Assembly: GCA_001769295.1 (NCBI GenBank) | Contig: MEOR01000141.1 | Location: forward strand, 1-35,900 | Length of the DNA: 35,900 nucleotides | Direction of reading: 5' to 3' | Source of the DNA: Bacteroidetes bacterium GWF2_49_14 | Lineage (GTDB): Bacteria > Bacteroidota > Bacteroidia > Bacteroidales > UBA12481 | Shown: positions 1 to 9,134 of the stretch, piece after piece | Position numbering within the stretch: position 1 is the stretch's first letter | Layout: each line of letters begins with the position of its first letter | The notes under the pieces: model-generated | Database searches by the model: none | Told to the model about the DNA's origin: nothing | Seen by the model: the letters and a program-made list of their open reading frames with translations, nothing else | Program-made: the position numbers and the translations under genes

Positions 1-78
1 AAATCAGCAAAGTCTCTGACTTGTTGAATAGCCTTCAGTCTTAAGGGATTACTCCTCCATATCCGATACTATTATTCC

Positions 79-113
79 ACATTTCGGAATTCTCCGGGAA
101 TGAAATGTTTTTT
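79..113 (+). terminator. Terminator-like hairpin upstream of the first gene
   Basis: ACATTTC (79-85) pairs with GAAATGT (102-108). After a three-base bulge (86-88), ATTC (89-92) pairs with GAAT (98-101) around a five-base loop, and a run of six T follows (108-113). It probably ends a plus-strand gene lying left of the window. Apart from this hairpin I see nothing in positions 1-189, and no clear promoter box for the gene that follows. Confidence 0.4.
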
Positions 114-189
114 AAATTATTGATATACAGTAGTTTATAATAATTGGCTGCGGTTTTGATTGCGTGTGTGTATGAAAAACAACGCAACC

Positions 190-3100
190 ATGAAAAAAAT
201 TGCTTTTGCCGCAGTTCTTGCATTCCTCACCCTGGGTTCATTCGGTCGAATTGAAGCACAGTCATACGGGGGTGCTTATGCCGTTGATGGTACTCATACT
301 GAATGGAATCTAACGAACGATTTCTATTCCGATATGTACCGGGCATTCAATACGGATAACCCGGTAGAATCCAAACTTTACCTCCATTATGATTGCCAGA
401 ATCAGGTCATGTACGCCCTGGTATTGGTCGTCGGGGATGTCATCGGACTCAAACAACCCGATGATGCATGGATTGCAATTAATGGAATCAGTAATAAAGT
501 CTTTGACGGATCCACAGGTGATAATGGCACCGCTCCAGACTTCAAGTGGGTTTCCATAGGCTATGATGGAAACACTTCTCATGTCAAGGGGTATGAAGCT
601 TCATTCCCACTGACTGAAGGAAACCATAAAATCATTGCACATATCGAAGTTTATGATGACGGTGAAGCTCAGACATCCGGAACGGTCAAAGACGACGACG
701 GTCTGGTTTTGAATGTTAACTGTCCATCTATTCCTGAACTTGATCTTTCAGTTGCCAAAAGTGTGGATGACAATACTCCGGCTTTAGGCCAGGTTGTCTC
801 TTTTACCATTACGGTTTCGAATCTCTCGGCAACCAGCGATGCTACCAGTGTTATTCTTACGGATATTCTGCCGACCGGTCTCTCTTTTGTTTCAGCGGTT
901 CCTTCCAGCGGCATCTTCACTGCTGCCACCGGAGTCTGGACCCTTCCCTTGCTGAGTGCAGCATCATCAGCAACCCTGACACTGAATACCAGTGTTAATT
1001 ATATTATCCCGCTTTGCAACCAGGTTTCACTTACCGGTCTGGACCAGATTGACAGCAACAGTTCCAATAATACTGCTGAATCCTGTGTGGATGTGCAGGA
1101 CCTGGATCTTGAGGTACTTAAAATTGTAGATAACGCGGAGCCAAACCTGAATGATAACGTAACCTTTACGGTTTCCGTTCAGAACCTTTCAGCAACATTG
1201 GCCGCTACCAATGTTATTATTACCGACCAGCTGCCGGCCGGGCTGGAATTTGTTTCCTACACGGCTTCAAACGGCACCTATAATCAGGCTACCGGAATCT
1301 GGACACTGCCCACACTCGCTGCCGGTGCAACCGAAACCCTTGCAATAATTGTCAAGGTTACAACAGACGATCCGGTTTGCAACCATGCCGCCCTGACCGA
1401 CCTTGACCAGGAGGACACCATGATCAAGAACGATGAGGATGAAGCCTGCGTTGACAGCAAGGTTGTTGAACTTGATCTCGGAGTTACGAAATCAGTCTAT
1501 AATGCGGTTCCCAAAACCGGTGAAAACTCAATTTTCACCATTACGGTAACCAATAACTCTTCGGTTGAAACGGCCACCAATATAATATTGTCTGATATCC
1601 TGAATGCAAACTTCGTTTATCAGAGCCATACACAATCAACCGGAACCTACACCGAAGGCACTGGAAATTGGACGATCGCCTCCCTGGCACCCGCTGCCTC
1701 CGCAACCCTTACCATAACGGTTAAAGTCAACGGATCAGCTGACAACACAGCTTGCCTGACCAGCCTTGACCAGGAGGACACGAATCCGGCCAATGATTGT
1801 TCAACCGTTTCCGTAACGGTCTCCGGATCCTCCGGTGGCAACAACGGCGGTCTGGAAAGTAATGGTGATCTCGCCGGGCTTATCGCCTTGCGGAATTATA
1901 ACCGAAGCCGCTCAGACAACAACCAGACCTTTGAAACTCCGGCAGCCATGGTGATCTATAGCTCACAACTTGCCGAACAGGGAATTATACGGCCGGTATC
2001 CGTTCTGAAAGGCCAGAGTAACCTCATGTCATACCTGCCGGAAACGGGTCCGTTCAAATCCACGGCATTTGTATCCACCCCATCAGACTTGCTCGAAATA
2101 TCCAATGCCCGGGAAGTTATCTCACTGGACTATTTCAACGAGGAGAACCAGCGGTATGGTGCCGTTTTGGCACTCACCACTGAACAGGGTGATGTTTATA
2201 ACCACACCAAGTTGATTTGCGACCGCCTGATGGGTGCAAGCATGGAAATGGCCATGAATATCCAGATTGACAATAAGCCTTTCATCCTGACCAAACTGGT
2301 TCAGGAGAATGGTGACATTGACTATGCTGTCACTTTCGTTGCCTGGACAAAAGGGGATGGATTAACCGTAGACAGCAGGTGGCATAACGAAGAATATTCA
2401 CCGGAATCCGGAGCGTTAGTTTACAACTTCCAGGTATGGTCGGTGACCATTCAGTCAACCGTTGAGATGGTTGAAGATATCCTGAACCGGATGGCGAATG
2501 ACGATGTGGTGAAATTCATGAATGTTCAACCGGGAAATATTCCGCAGGTTCGCGTGATATCAGGAGCCTACCGCAACGGTAGCCTCTTCCTCCAGATTGC
2601 CAATACCAACGGCGCATCCGAAGTAACAGTAAAAGGGACCCTAACCCGTACTGAACTCTCAGAACGTGAAAGCTTTGCCAAAACGGTTGCTATCCGCAGT
2701 GATCTGGCCATTCAGGAGGTTGAAGTCCCGGTTGGAAGCATCTATGATGCAGGCATAAATATCGGGAATAACCTGAACACCTTCCGCGATGCCCTCTATT
2801 TCGCCGATGGTAGCTGGGGCCTTGATTATACCGCCGATGGTGCCATTGTAACAGGATACACCCTTTCACCCAATGATAACATCGTTAGCGGTGATGACCT
2901 GTATCTGGAAAGAAACGTCTCCTTCACCGGTGAAATAAAAGACTATGTATCCATTTTCAGAGGACTGAAAGCCGGTTCACGTCCTATCGACCTTACCGGA
3001 TACAATACCCTTCAGTTTGATGCATCAGGAGAAGGTTCGCTCGAAGTTGTGATTACCAAATCCTCCGTTGAGGGATGGTCGAAACAGTTCCGCACCCGGG

Positions 3101-3564
3101 TAGCCCTGGAGTCAGGCGAGAAGAGTTACATCATCAACTTCGCAAACCTTACTTCACAAGGTTCAATAGCATCATTCTCTGGTGAAGACATTGAATCTGT
3201 GGTTTTCAGCCTGATAGGTAACGGCTCCGACTGGAACCCGGTTTCCCTTGAGCTGAAGAATGTGAAGTTCACCACGGTACAGCCGGATTTCAACACCCTG
3301 TCGATGGAAGACTTCAGGCTGACCAGCTACCCGAATCCTTTCAGGGGAGAGGCTCAGATCAGCTTTGAATTGCCCGATAAAGGCCAGGTTCTGCTTACCA
3401 TCCTGGATGGAACAGGCCGGCAGATCGAGGTGCTTGCCAACCAGGAAATGAATGAGGGACAGCATACTTGGAACTGGAATGCCTCCTCGCTGGACAGCGG
3501 AATGTACCTCCTGAAAATGAATTACAACAACCAGCAGGTTGTCAAGAGATTGATCGTAGAATAA
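190..3564 (+). CDS. Large secreted DUF11-repeat protein with T9SS type A sorting domain
   Basis: Predicted exported, surface-anchored or released protein of about 1124 aa. The chosen ATG at 190 begins MKKIAFAAVLAFLTLGSF, a classic signal peptide with cleavage likely after IEA. Alternatives in frame are ATG at 172 and TTG at 160. After an N-terminal beta-rich region come three DUF11-type repeats (about residues 183-300, 303-425 and 427-548). Each starts with a LDL.V.K motif and contains a T(D/N).LP or similar segment and a (G)xWTLP or GNWTI segment. A Gly/Ser/Asn linker follows, then a 480-residue region I do not recognise. The last ~80 residues (from TSYPNPF) match the Por secretion C-terminal sorting domain and end in VKRLIVE. 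DUF11 repeats are extracellular stalk-like modules, so a surface adhesin or structural role is inferred. The gene stands alone and ends at a hairpin. Confidence 0.85.
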   Translation: MKKIAFAAVLAFLTLGSFGRIEAQSYGGAYAVDGTHTEWNLTNDFYSDMYRAFNTDNPVESKLYLHYDCQNQVMYALVLVVGDVIGLKQPDDAWIAINGISNKVFDGSTGDNGTAPDFKWVSIGYDGNTSHVKGYEASFPLTEGNHKIIAHIEVYDDGEAQTSGTVKDDDGLVLNVNCPSIPELDLSVAKSVDDNTPALGQVVSFTITVSNLSATSDATSVILTDILPTGLSFVSAVPSSGIFTAATGVWTLPLLSAASSATLTLNTSVNYIIPLCNQVSLTGLDQIDSNSSNNTAESCVDVQDLDLEVLKIVDNAEPNLNDNVTFTVSVQNLSATLAATNVIITDQLPAGLEFVSYTASNGTYNQATGIWTLPTLAAGATETLAIIVKVTTDDPVCNHAALTDLDQEDTMIKNDEDEACVDSKVVELDLGVTKSVYNAVPKTGENSIFTITVTNNSSVETATNIILSDILNANFVYQSHTQSTGTYTEGTGNWTIASLAPAASATLTITVKVNGSADNTACLTSLDQEDTNPANDCSTVSVTVSGSSGGNNGGLESNGDLAGLIALRNYNRSRSDNNQTFETPAAMVIYSSQLAEQGIIRPVSVLKGQSNLMSYLPETGPFKSTAFVSTPSDLLEISNAREVISLDYFNEENQRYGAVLALTTEQGDVYNHTKLICDRLMGASMEMAMNIQIDNKPFILTKLVQENGDIDYAVTFVAWTKGDGLTVDSRWHNEEYSPESGALVYNFQVWSVTIQSTVEMVEDILNRMANDDVVKFMNVQPGNIPQVRVISGAYRNGSLFLQIANTNGASEVTVKGTLTRTELSERESFAKTVAIRSDLAIQEVEVPVGSIYDAGINIGNNLNTFRDALYFADGSWGLDYTADGAIVTGYTLSPNDNIVSGDDLYLERNVSFTGEIKDYVSIFRGLKAGSRPIDLTGYNTLQFDASGEGSLEVVITKSSVEGWSKQFRTRVALESGEKSYIINFANLTSQGSIASFSGEDIESVVFSLIGNGSDWNPVSLELKNVKFTTVQPDFNTLSMEDFRLTSYPNPFRGEAQISFELPDKGQVLLTILDGTGRQIEVLANQEMNEGQHTWNWNASSLDSGMYLLKMNYNNQQVVKRLIVE

Positions 3565-3584
3565 TCCAATCCGGAATATGGCGC

Positions 3585-3620
3585 AAACCGCCGGCTGAGA
3601 ATTCGGCTGGCGGTTTTGTT
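3585..3620. terminator. Intrinsic terminator between convergent genes
   Basis: AAACCGCC (3585-3592) pairs perfectly with GGCGGTTT (3609-3616) around a 16-base loop, followed by a T-rich tail. It lies 20 bases after the stop of the DUF11 gene and directly against the stop of the minus-strand amidohydrolase, so it may serve both strands. Confidence 0.7.
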
Positions 3621-4934
3621 TTAATGTTTCAGCTTAAGCTTGCGGATCAATCGGAGAAACTTCTCTTCATCGATTTGGGTGAACCGGCGGTTTTCCATGA
3701 TTATCCGACCATTGACGATCACAGTTTCAACATCTTCCGACTGCATGGAGTAAGCGATGGTTGTGAATGTGTCATATCGGGGATACCAGTGGGGCTGATC
3801 GGGATTTATGATCATGAGGTCTGCCTGTTTGCCGGTCTCAACGGAACCCAAAACCTCATTCATCCGGTAAGCCTTGGCTCCGTTGATGGTTGCCATCCTG
3901 ATGACTTCCGTTGCAGTGAGAATGGTAGGGTTGTTGTGAGCAACCTTCTGAATTCTGGCCAGCTGCTGGAGGTCCCGGACCATGCTCTGATTGTTGTTAC
4001 TTGCGGGTCCATCGGTTCCCAGACAAACATTTATGCCCCTTTTCTGTAATTCTGAAACCGGACAAATGCCGGAACCTAATTTCATATTGCTGTTAGGTAT
4101 CGTGGCAATGCTGGTATGGGTCTCCATGATTAAATCCATATCCTCAGAATCAAGATATATCCCGTGATGGGCTATGGCTCTTGGCGATAAAAATCCCAGA
4201 TCATACAGATAGCGGGTAGGCGTTTTTCCATAGCGTTCACGCATCGTCCGGATTTCAGTGTGAGATTCTGCCAGGTGAATATTCGCGGGGATATCCAGCT
4301 CTTCTGAAAGTTCTGCGGCCAGGCGGATGATGTCGGGCGAACAGGTGTACGGTGAGTGTGCTGCAACAGCAACACTTACTAACGGATGATTCCGGAACTG
4401 ATCAAAAAGAATGCGTGTATGGTTCATGACCTCGGCAGGACTGGGCTTGTTCGGGGTGGGGAAGTCAAGAATTCCTTCACCCAGGATAACCCTCATTCCG
4501 ATTTCTTCGCAGGCTCTTGCAACATCTTCCTCGAAAAAATACATGTCCGCAAATATGGACGAACCTGAACGGATCATCTCCATTGCCGAAATCATGGTGC
4601 CAAGGTAAACAGTGTCAGGGCTGATATTCCTTCTCTCGGCCGGCCAGATAAAATGATTCAGCCAGTCGTTCAGACTAAGGTCATTTCCCAGTCCCCTGAA
4701 TATGGACATGGCGGCATGGTTGTGGCTGTTAAAGAAGGTGGGCATCACAATCTTGCCAGCCAGGTTGACTCTTTTCCTGAAACTCCAGCCGGGTGGTACT
4801 TCTGAAGTGGCACCAACGAAAATAATCTTACCCTGATCAACGCACACGGCCCCTTCCGCGATCACTGCCATCTGCTCATTCAGCGTTAGTATTTGCCCGC
4901 CGGAAAGGATCAGGTCAAATTCTGATAAAATCAT
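3621..4934 (-). CDS. Amidohydrolase, MtaD/SAH deaminase-like (second tandem copy)
   Basis: Cytosolic metal-dependent deaminase of the amidohydrolase superfamily, subgroup of 5-methylthioadenosine/S-adenosylhomocysteine deaminases (MtaD) and related aminohydrolases. From the ATG at 4934 (437 aa) the metal and active-site set is complete: HNH at 71-73, His220 and Glu223 in HLAESHTE, His at 256-257, and Asp308 in LGTDGPASNN. The PTFFNSHNHAAM and C-terminal KQADLMIIN segments fit the family. An upstream TTG at 4964 would add ten residues, but MILSEFDLILSGG aligns better with the N-terminus of its neighbour. The start overlaps the upstream paralogue by 20 bases, so the two are probably translationally coupled. 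Exact substrate is uncertain: MTA, SAH, adenosine, guanine-like bases or another heterocycle. Confidence 0.85.
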   Translation of the reverse strand: MILSEFDLILSGGQILTLNEQMAVIAEGAVCVDQGKIIFVGATSEVPPGWSFRKRVNLAGKIVMPTFFNSHNHAAMSIFRGLGNDLSLNDWLNHFIWPAERRNISPDTVYLGTMISAMEMIRSGSSIFADMYFFEEDVARACEEIGMRVILGEGILDFPTPNKPSPAEVMNHTRILFDQFRNHPLVSVAVAAHSPYTCSPDIIRLAAELSEELDIPANIHLAESHTEIRTMRERYGKTPTRYLYDLGFLSPRAIAHHGIYLDSEDMDLIMETHTSIATIPNSNMKLGSGICPVSELQKRGINVCLGTDGPASNNNQSMVRDLQQLARIQKVAHNNPTILTATEVIRMATINGAKAYRMNEVLGSVETGKQADLMIINPDQPHWYPRYDTFTTIAYSMQSEDVETVIVNGRIIMENRRFTQIDEEKFLRLIRKLKLKH

Positions 4935-6258
4935 AAACCGATACGCTTTTGGTCCATTTTTCAACTTCCCTTAAAATCATCTCTTCATCCAGGGTCAATA
5001 TTTTCCTGTCTTCCATAACCACCTTTCCGTTAACGATCAGAGACTCAATATTCCTGTTTTCCATGCTATAGACGATCTGTGAATAGTGATCGTAAACCGG
5101 AACCATATTGGGTGAGTCAGGATTAATGATAAGCAGGTCGGCAGAATACCCTTCTGCAAGTGAGCCGGTTATTCCGGCAAGTCCATAAATATCTGCATTT
5201 ATGGAGGTGGCCATCTGCAGGGCATGCCGTGCAGCCAGAACAGAAGGATCCAGGGCTTCAACCTTGTGAAGTCTGGCGGCGGTCTGAAGTTCCGTCAGCA
5301 TGCTTAAACTGTTGTTGGATGAGGCGCTATCGGTACCCAGTCCGACACGTATGCCTTTGTCAATCATTTTATTGACCGGGCTGATACCGCTTCCGAGCAA
5401 CATGTTGCTGTGCGGGTTGTGAATAATGCCCACATTCCGCTCTGCCAGAATTTCAATGTCCTCATCTGAAGCATGCACCATATGGATAGCGATGAAATCG
5501 GAATCAAGCACGCCGGTTTCTTCAAGCCATGCCACCGGGGTTTTTCCATAACGTGACCGGATCTGTTCAAACTCATTGCGGGTTTCTGAAACATGACTGC
5601 ATACCTTAACGCCCCATTTCTTACCCAGCAACCCTGCTTCCCGGTACAAGTCGGCCGAGCAGGTAAACGGAGCATGCAGGACCAGGTAGGGGTGAATTGT
5701 AGGATGGCCCTTGTATTTTTCGAGGAGCGCGGCTGAAACGTTAAAACCATCAAGGGGATCACGGATGCTAGGCGTTGAGGTGCTGAACAGTGCTTCCCCA
5801 ATGAAGCCCCGCAGGCCACTCTCTTCAATGGCTTTGGCAGCATGTCCTGAGAAGAAATTCATGTCGGCAAGTGTAGCTGTTCCGCTCTTGATCATTTCAA
5901 GCACGGAAAGGCAGGATCCAAGGTATACATTCTCGGGATTGCAAAACTGCTTCTCGAGCGGCCAGATTACCTTGGTAAGCCAGTCCTGTAAATGGAGGTC
6001 CGTACCCAGGCCCCGGTAAAGGGATAGACTCAGATGCGTATGGGCATTAAAAAATGCCGGCATGATGATCTTACCCTGGGCATGGATGGTCTTACCAGCA
6101 TAATAGGGCCCGATAAAGTCCTTTCTATCGCCAATATATTCAATCCTCCCATTGCCTGTCAGAATAAGGGAATCCCGGTATTCCGCAAAGCTTTTGTCGA
6201 GCGTCAGGCACTCCCCACCCAGGATTGCCAGATCGAAATATGGTTGGTTGCTGGTCAC
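4915..6258 (-). CDS. Amidohydrolase, MtaD/SAH deaminase-like (first tandem copy)
   Basis: Paralogue of the following gene, 447 aa, same amidohydrolase fold and probable cytosolic deaminase activity. HTH at 73-75, His222 and Glu225 in HVSETRNEF, His259/His262 and Asp310 in LGTDSASSNN form the expected metal centre. The start is GTG at 6258, immediately after the TAA of the upstream amidase with no spacer; no useful ATG lies nearby. The two copies share colinear motifs such as FFN.H.H, YRGLGTDL/FRGLGNDL, RYGKTP and LGSGI.PV, but differ clearly in the stretch around residues 155-185 and at the C-terminus. This points to an old duplication with different substrates rather than a recent repeat. 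Annotation as MtaD is by family only; chlorohydrolase or guanine-deaminase-like activity cannot be excluded. Confidence 0.85.
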   Translation of the reverse strand: MTSNQPYFDLAILGGECLTLDKSFAEYRDSLILTGNGRIEYIGDRKDFIGPYYAGKTIHAQGKIIMPAFFNAHTHLSLSLYRGLGTDLHLQDWLTKVIWPLEKQFCNPENVYLGSCLSVLEMIKSGTATLADMNFFSGHAAKAIEESGLRGFIGEALFSTSTPSIRDPLDGFNVSAALLEKYKGHPTIHPYLVLHAPFTCSADLYREAGLLGKKWGVKVCSHVSETRNEFEQIRSRYGKTPVAWLEETGVLDSDFIAIHMVHASDEDIEILAERNVGIIHNPHSNMLLGSGISPVNKMIDKGIRVGLGTDSASSNNSLSMLTELQTAARLHKVEALDPSVLAARHALQMATSINADIYGLAGITGSLAEGYSADLLIINPDSPNMVPVYDHYSQIVYSMENRNIESLIVNGKVVMEDRKILTLDEEMILREVEKWTKSVSVYDFIRI

Positions 6259-7944
6259 TTACTGTTTGAAAAGAGTAGGTTTTATGCGATAGAATCCGGT
6301 TTTCTGCTGATAAAGGTATCCCGCCTCGCAAAGGATATCCTCCCGGAACAGGTTTCCTAAAAGTGAGATTGTGGTGGGATTTCCAGCCGCATCAAAACCA
6401 TCGGGTAAAACCAGGCAGGGTTGGCCGGTCAGGTTGGTTATTGTCAGCTGGTTGCCACCAAATGTGGGTGCGATAATCAAATCGTACCCCGAAAACAACC
6501 TGTTCATCTCCAGTATGAGTTCCTCCCTGATCCGGTTGGCCTGAATGTATTCCACAGCCGTGATAAACCGTGATGCCCTGAACGTATTGGGCCAGTCATT
6601 AGAACCCTGGGCATCCAGCAGGGTGTCGCGGTCGGATCGGGTCAGGTCATCAAAGGCTGCGGCGGCTTCAGCCGACAGGATTATCCGCATGGCGGAAACC
6701 GGGAAATTCTCCGGAAGTTCAACCGGGATCAGCTTTGCTCCATGCTCGCGAAAAACGGCCAAAGCAATGGAATCATTCTGTTTTCCCTGATAGTTCTGGT
6801 TGAAATATTTTTCCAGATAGCCTATTTTCAGTCCTTTAAAAGAATTTATAGGGGTAAAGGTGAACCCGGTCGTAGTGGTTGCCGGATCATGGATATCGGG
6901 TCCATGGATGGCATCCAGAACGATTGCGCAATCCATGGCTGTGCGGCAGATCGGTCCAATTTTATCCATGCTCCAGCTTAATGCCATCGTGCCCGTTCTT
7001 CCAACCCGGCCAAAGGTCGGTCTTAACCCGGTAACACCGCATCGCGTGGATGGAGACACGATGGATCCCAGAGTTTCCGTGCCGATGGCGAAAGCGACCA
7101 GACCTGCGGCCGTGGCAGAAGCCGGACCGGCTGAGGACCCGCTGGAGCCCCGCTTCAGATTCCAGGGATTCTTTGTTGTTCCTCCGAACCAAACATCCCC
7201 CATGGCAAGGGCTCCGCTGGTGAGCTTGGCGATCAGCACCGCCCCGGCATCAGTCAGTTTCTGAACGACATGGGCTGTCTCATCGATTCGCTGATCCTTG
7301 TAAGGGCCTGCTCCCCAGGTGGTCGGATAGCCAGGTACCGACATGAGGTCCTTAACTCCATAAGGTATACCATGAAGCTGCCCCCTGTATTTTCCCTCCC
7401 TGACCTCCTGATCCGCTTTCTCAGCCTGCTTCATGGCCAATTCCTCAGTAAATGCAACAACACACAATAATGAATCATTGTGCCGCTTAAGACGTTCCAG
7501 AAAAAACCGCGTAAGCTCAACCGAAGTGATCTGCTTCGACCTGATCAGTCCGGCAAGCTCATGAATGGTCATAAAAGCCAGTTCATTTCGATCTGAAGGA
7601 AGGCTAATGGATCTATTATCAGGCCAATGGGCTGGTTTTTCGAATGCAGGTGGAATGAAACCGGGAGGAGCAGGATGAAAAACAAGAGCAGGAATCCGCC
7701 CGTTCGGGATCGGATTTTTACGTAAACTGATATAATTGCGTCCCTGATCAGCAACGGATCGTTGCATCTGAAGCAGCTCCGGACCCGTAAAACGAAGCCC
7801 TATGATTGCGGCAGCCTGTCGGAGCGCGGCGGTGTCGGGCAGGGATCTTTCAACACTCTGGGCCTGAAGTTGAAGGCATGTGCCTGCAGTGACAATTATC
7901 AGGCTAAATAAACATTTTTTTACTTTGTGACACATTGTTTTCAT
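6259..7944 (-). CDS. Exported amidase-signature family enzyme
   Basis: Amidase-signature hydrolase of 561 aa that should cleave a C-N amide bond outside the cytoplasm. Residues 1-29 look like a signal peptide (KKCLFSLIIVTAG..., cleavage near LQA-QS). The Ser-cisSer-Lys triad is visible: Lys198 in YGVKDL, cis-Ser270 in the GSSGSSAG loop, and nucleophile Ser294 in GTETLGS. The 270-to-294 spacing matches the family's 24 residues. The conserved RPTFGRVGRTG segment follows at about 308-318. GTETLGS replaces the more usual GTDTGGS. The ATG at 7944 overlaps the upstream stop as ATGA; a second ATG nine bases in is possible. Most relatives are annotated loosely as amidase or GatA-like, but an exported single protein without gatB/gatC neighbours is not the tRNA amidotransferase. 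Substrate unknown. Confidence 0.85.
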   Translation of the reverse strand: MKTMCHKVKKCLFSLIIVTAGTCLQLQAQSVERSLPDTAALRQAAAIIGLRFTGPELLQMQRSVADQGRNYISLRKNPIPNGRIPALVFHPAPPGFIPPAFEKPAHWPDNRSISLPSDRNELAFMTIHELAGLIRSKQITSVELTRFFLERLKRHNDSLLCVVAFTEELAMKQAEKADQEVREGKYRGQLHGIPYGVKDLMSVPGYPTTWGAGPYKDQRIDETAHVVQKLTDAGAVLIAKLTSGALAMGDVWFGGTTKNPWNLKRGSSGSSAGPASATAAGLVAFAIGTETLGSIVSPSTRCGVTGLRPTFGRVGRTGTMALSWSMDKIGPICRTAMDCAIVLDAIHGPDIHDPATTTTGFTFTPINSFKGLKIGYLEKYFNQNYQGKQNDSIALAVFREHGAKLIPVELPENFPVSAMRIILSAEAAAAFDDLTRSDRDTLLDAQGSNDWPNTFRASRFITAVEYIQANRIREELILEMNRLFSGYDLIIAPTFGGNQLTITNLTGQPCLVLPDGFDAAGNPTTISLLGNLFREDILCEAGYLYQQKTGFYRIKPTLFKQ

Positions 7945-8525
7945 AGTGGAAACCTTTCAATCATAAGAACAAGGGAAACTCCAAACCCGGCACCTGAAAA
8001 AACCAGGTTCCATTCGCGGGGCTTGGCCTTAAAAATATTCATGACCAGGATTCCAAGCAGGAGAAAGCCACCCACAATAATAAGCTGACCAGCCTCAATC
8101 CCCAGGTTAAAGGAGAACAGGGGACCTGCCAGGGAGTTCTCCTCACTCAGCATCATGCGCAGGTAATTGGAGAAACCCAGACCGTGGATCAAACCAAAAA
8201 ATAAGGCCAGAAGGTACTTGTAAATATGCATTCCCTTGTTGAATTCCGTCTTTTGCTGAAAAATGTTACCAACTGAAGTGAGGAAAATCGTTACCGGTAT
8301 CAGGAACTCCACCCAATCCGATGATATGCGCAGCCAATCAAAAGTGGCGAGCACCAGGGTTGTGGTATGGCCTATCGTAAAGGCAGTTATCAGGATCAGG
8401 ATCTTATTCCAGTGTTTAATCTGATAGACGGCACAAAGCGTGATCAGGAACAGGATATGGTCGTACCCCTTTATATCTGCGATGTGTTCGATCCCAAGCT
8501 GGAGGTATAATTGAAAAGTACTCAT
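7941..8525 (-). CDS. HupE/UreJ-like membrane protein
   Basis: Polytopic inner-membrane protein, 194 aa from the ATG at 8525 (an ORF extension to 8573 adds 16 hydrophilic residues and is unlikely). About six hydrophobic segments are visible, with the family's conserved polar motifs: GYDHILFL near the N-terminus, IGHTTTL, HGLGFSNYL, and NLGIEAGQL. This is the HupE/UreJ_2 family, known from hydrogenase and urease clusters and proposed to move nickel or cobalt, although most Bacteroidota copies have no such context. It is the first gene of a four-gene minus-strand unit and its stop overlaps the amidase start. Divergent to it, 59 bases away, is a DUF6702 gene, a common partner. A role in metal supply to the downstream metalloenzymes is inference. 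Confidence 0.85.
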   Translation of the reverse strand: MSTFQLYLQLGIEHIADIKGYDHILFLITLCAVYQIKHWNKILILITAFTIGHTTTLVLATFDWLRISSDWVEFLIPVTIFLTSVGNIFQQKTEFNKGMHIYKYLLALFFGLIHGLGFSNYLRMMLSEENSLAGPLFSFNLGIEAGQLIIVGGFLLLGILVMNIFKAKPREWNLVFSGAGFGVSLVLMIERFPL

Positions 8526-8584
8526 TGTTTTTCCGGATTCGCTGAGCGTAAAAGTATTAATTTTACAAGGCATTCCCGACAGGT

Positions 8585-9097
8585 ATGAAAGTAAAAGGCC
8601 TTATTCTGATTTGTATGTTATTGATGGCTGGAGGATTCTGGTCGCATCCCCTGCACCTGTCGTTTACGAACCTGGAATACAAAACCGGTGCTTCGCGCTG
8701 GGAATTAACGGTAAAGATTTTCTCGGATGATTTTGCGGATGCCCTGAGGTTGGGAAATCTTCAGGGAATTGACACTGACTCCAGACCTGATTCTCCGGAA
8801 ATTGTTTCTCTGCTTATTGACTGGGTAGGGGGGCAATTAAAAGTATGGTTCGATGAAAGAGAAATTCCAGCCGGTACATGGACGCTGAAAGGCTGGAAAA
8901 ACAAGGAAGCAGCGGTTTGGATGACTTTTACCTTTCAGGAGGCGATGCCGGTGAATCAGGTCAGAATTACGAACAGGCTTTTGCTTGATCTGTATCCGGA
9001 TCAAAAGAATTTATTCATCTTTACGATGGGCCAGATTCAGTCGTCCCATGAGTTTAATGGTAAGAGGACAGAGGCTGTAATTACCCTTAACAAGTAG
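8585..9097 (+). CDS. DUF6702 family exported protein
   Basis: 170 aa, starting with a signal peptide (MKVKGLILICMLLMAGGFWS, cleavage just before HPLH). The HPLHLSFTNLEY start and the VKIFSDDFADAL segment are typical of the DUF6702 family, small exported Bacteroidota proteins regularly found beside HupE/UreJ_2-like genes. No catalytic motif is visible; a mature N-terminal His after cleavage could bind metal, but this is speculation. It is transcribed away from the HupE-like gene across a 59-base spacer that must hold both promoters. TAATTTTA in the spacer resembles a -7 TAnnTTTG box but I see no partner -33 element. Confidence 0.75.
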   Translation: MKVKGLILICMLLMAGGFWSHPLHLSFTNLEYKTGASRWELTVKIFSDDFADALRLGNLQGIDTDSRPDSPEIVSLLIDWVGGQLKVWFDEREIPAGTWTLKGWKNKEAAVWMTFTFQEAMPVNQVRITNRLLLDLYPDQKNLFIFTMGQIQSSHEFNGKRTEAVITLNK

Positions 9098-9134
9098 GTA
9101 TGATATTTGTGTGTAAGCACTATTCTGACAGATT

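Noticed and set aside
3468-4049. 193-aa plus-strand ORF opposite the second amidohydrolase
   Set aside because: It overlaps the end of the DUF11 gene and runs antisense through conserved amidohydrolase sequence and the terminator; its translation resembles no protein family.
5364-5843. 159-aa minus-strand ORF within the first amidohydrolase, other frame
   Set aside because: Same-strand out-of-frame shadow; the real frame carries the metal ligands His222, Glu225 and His259.
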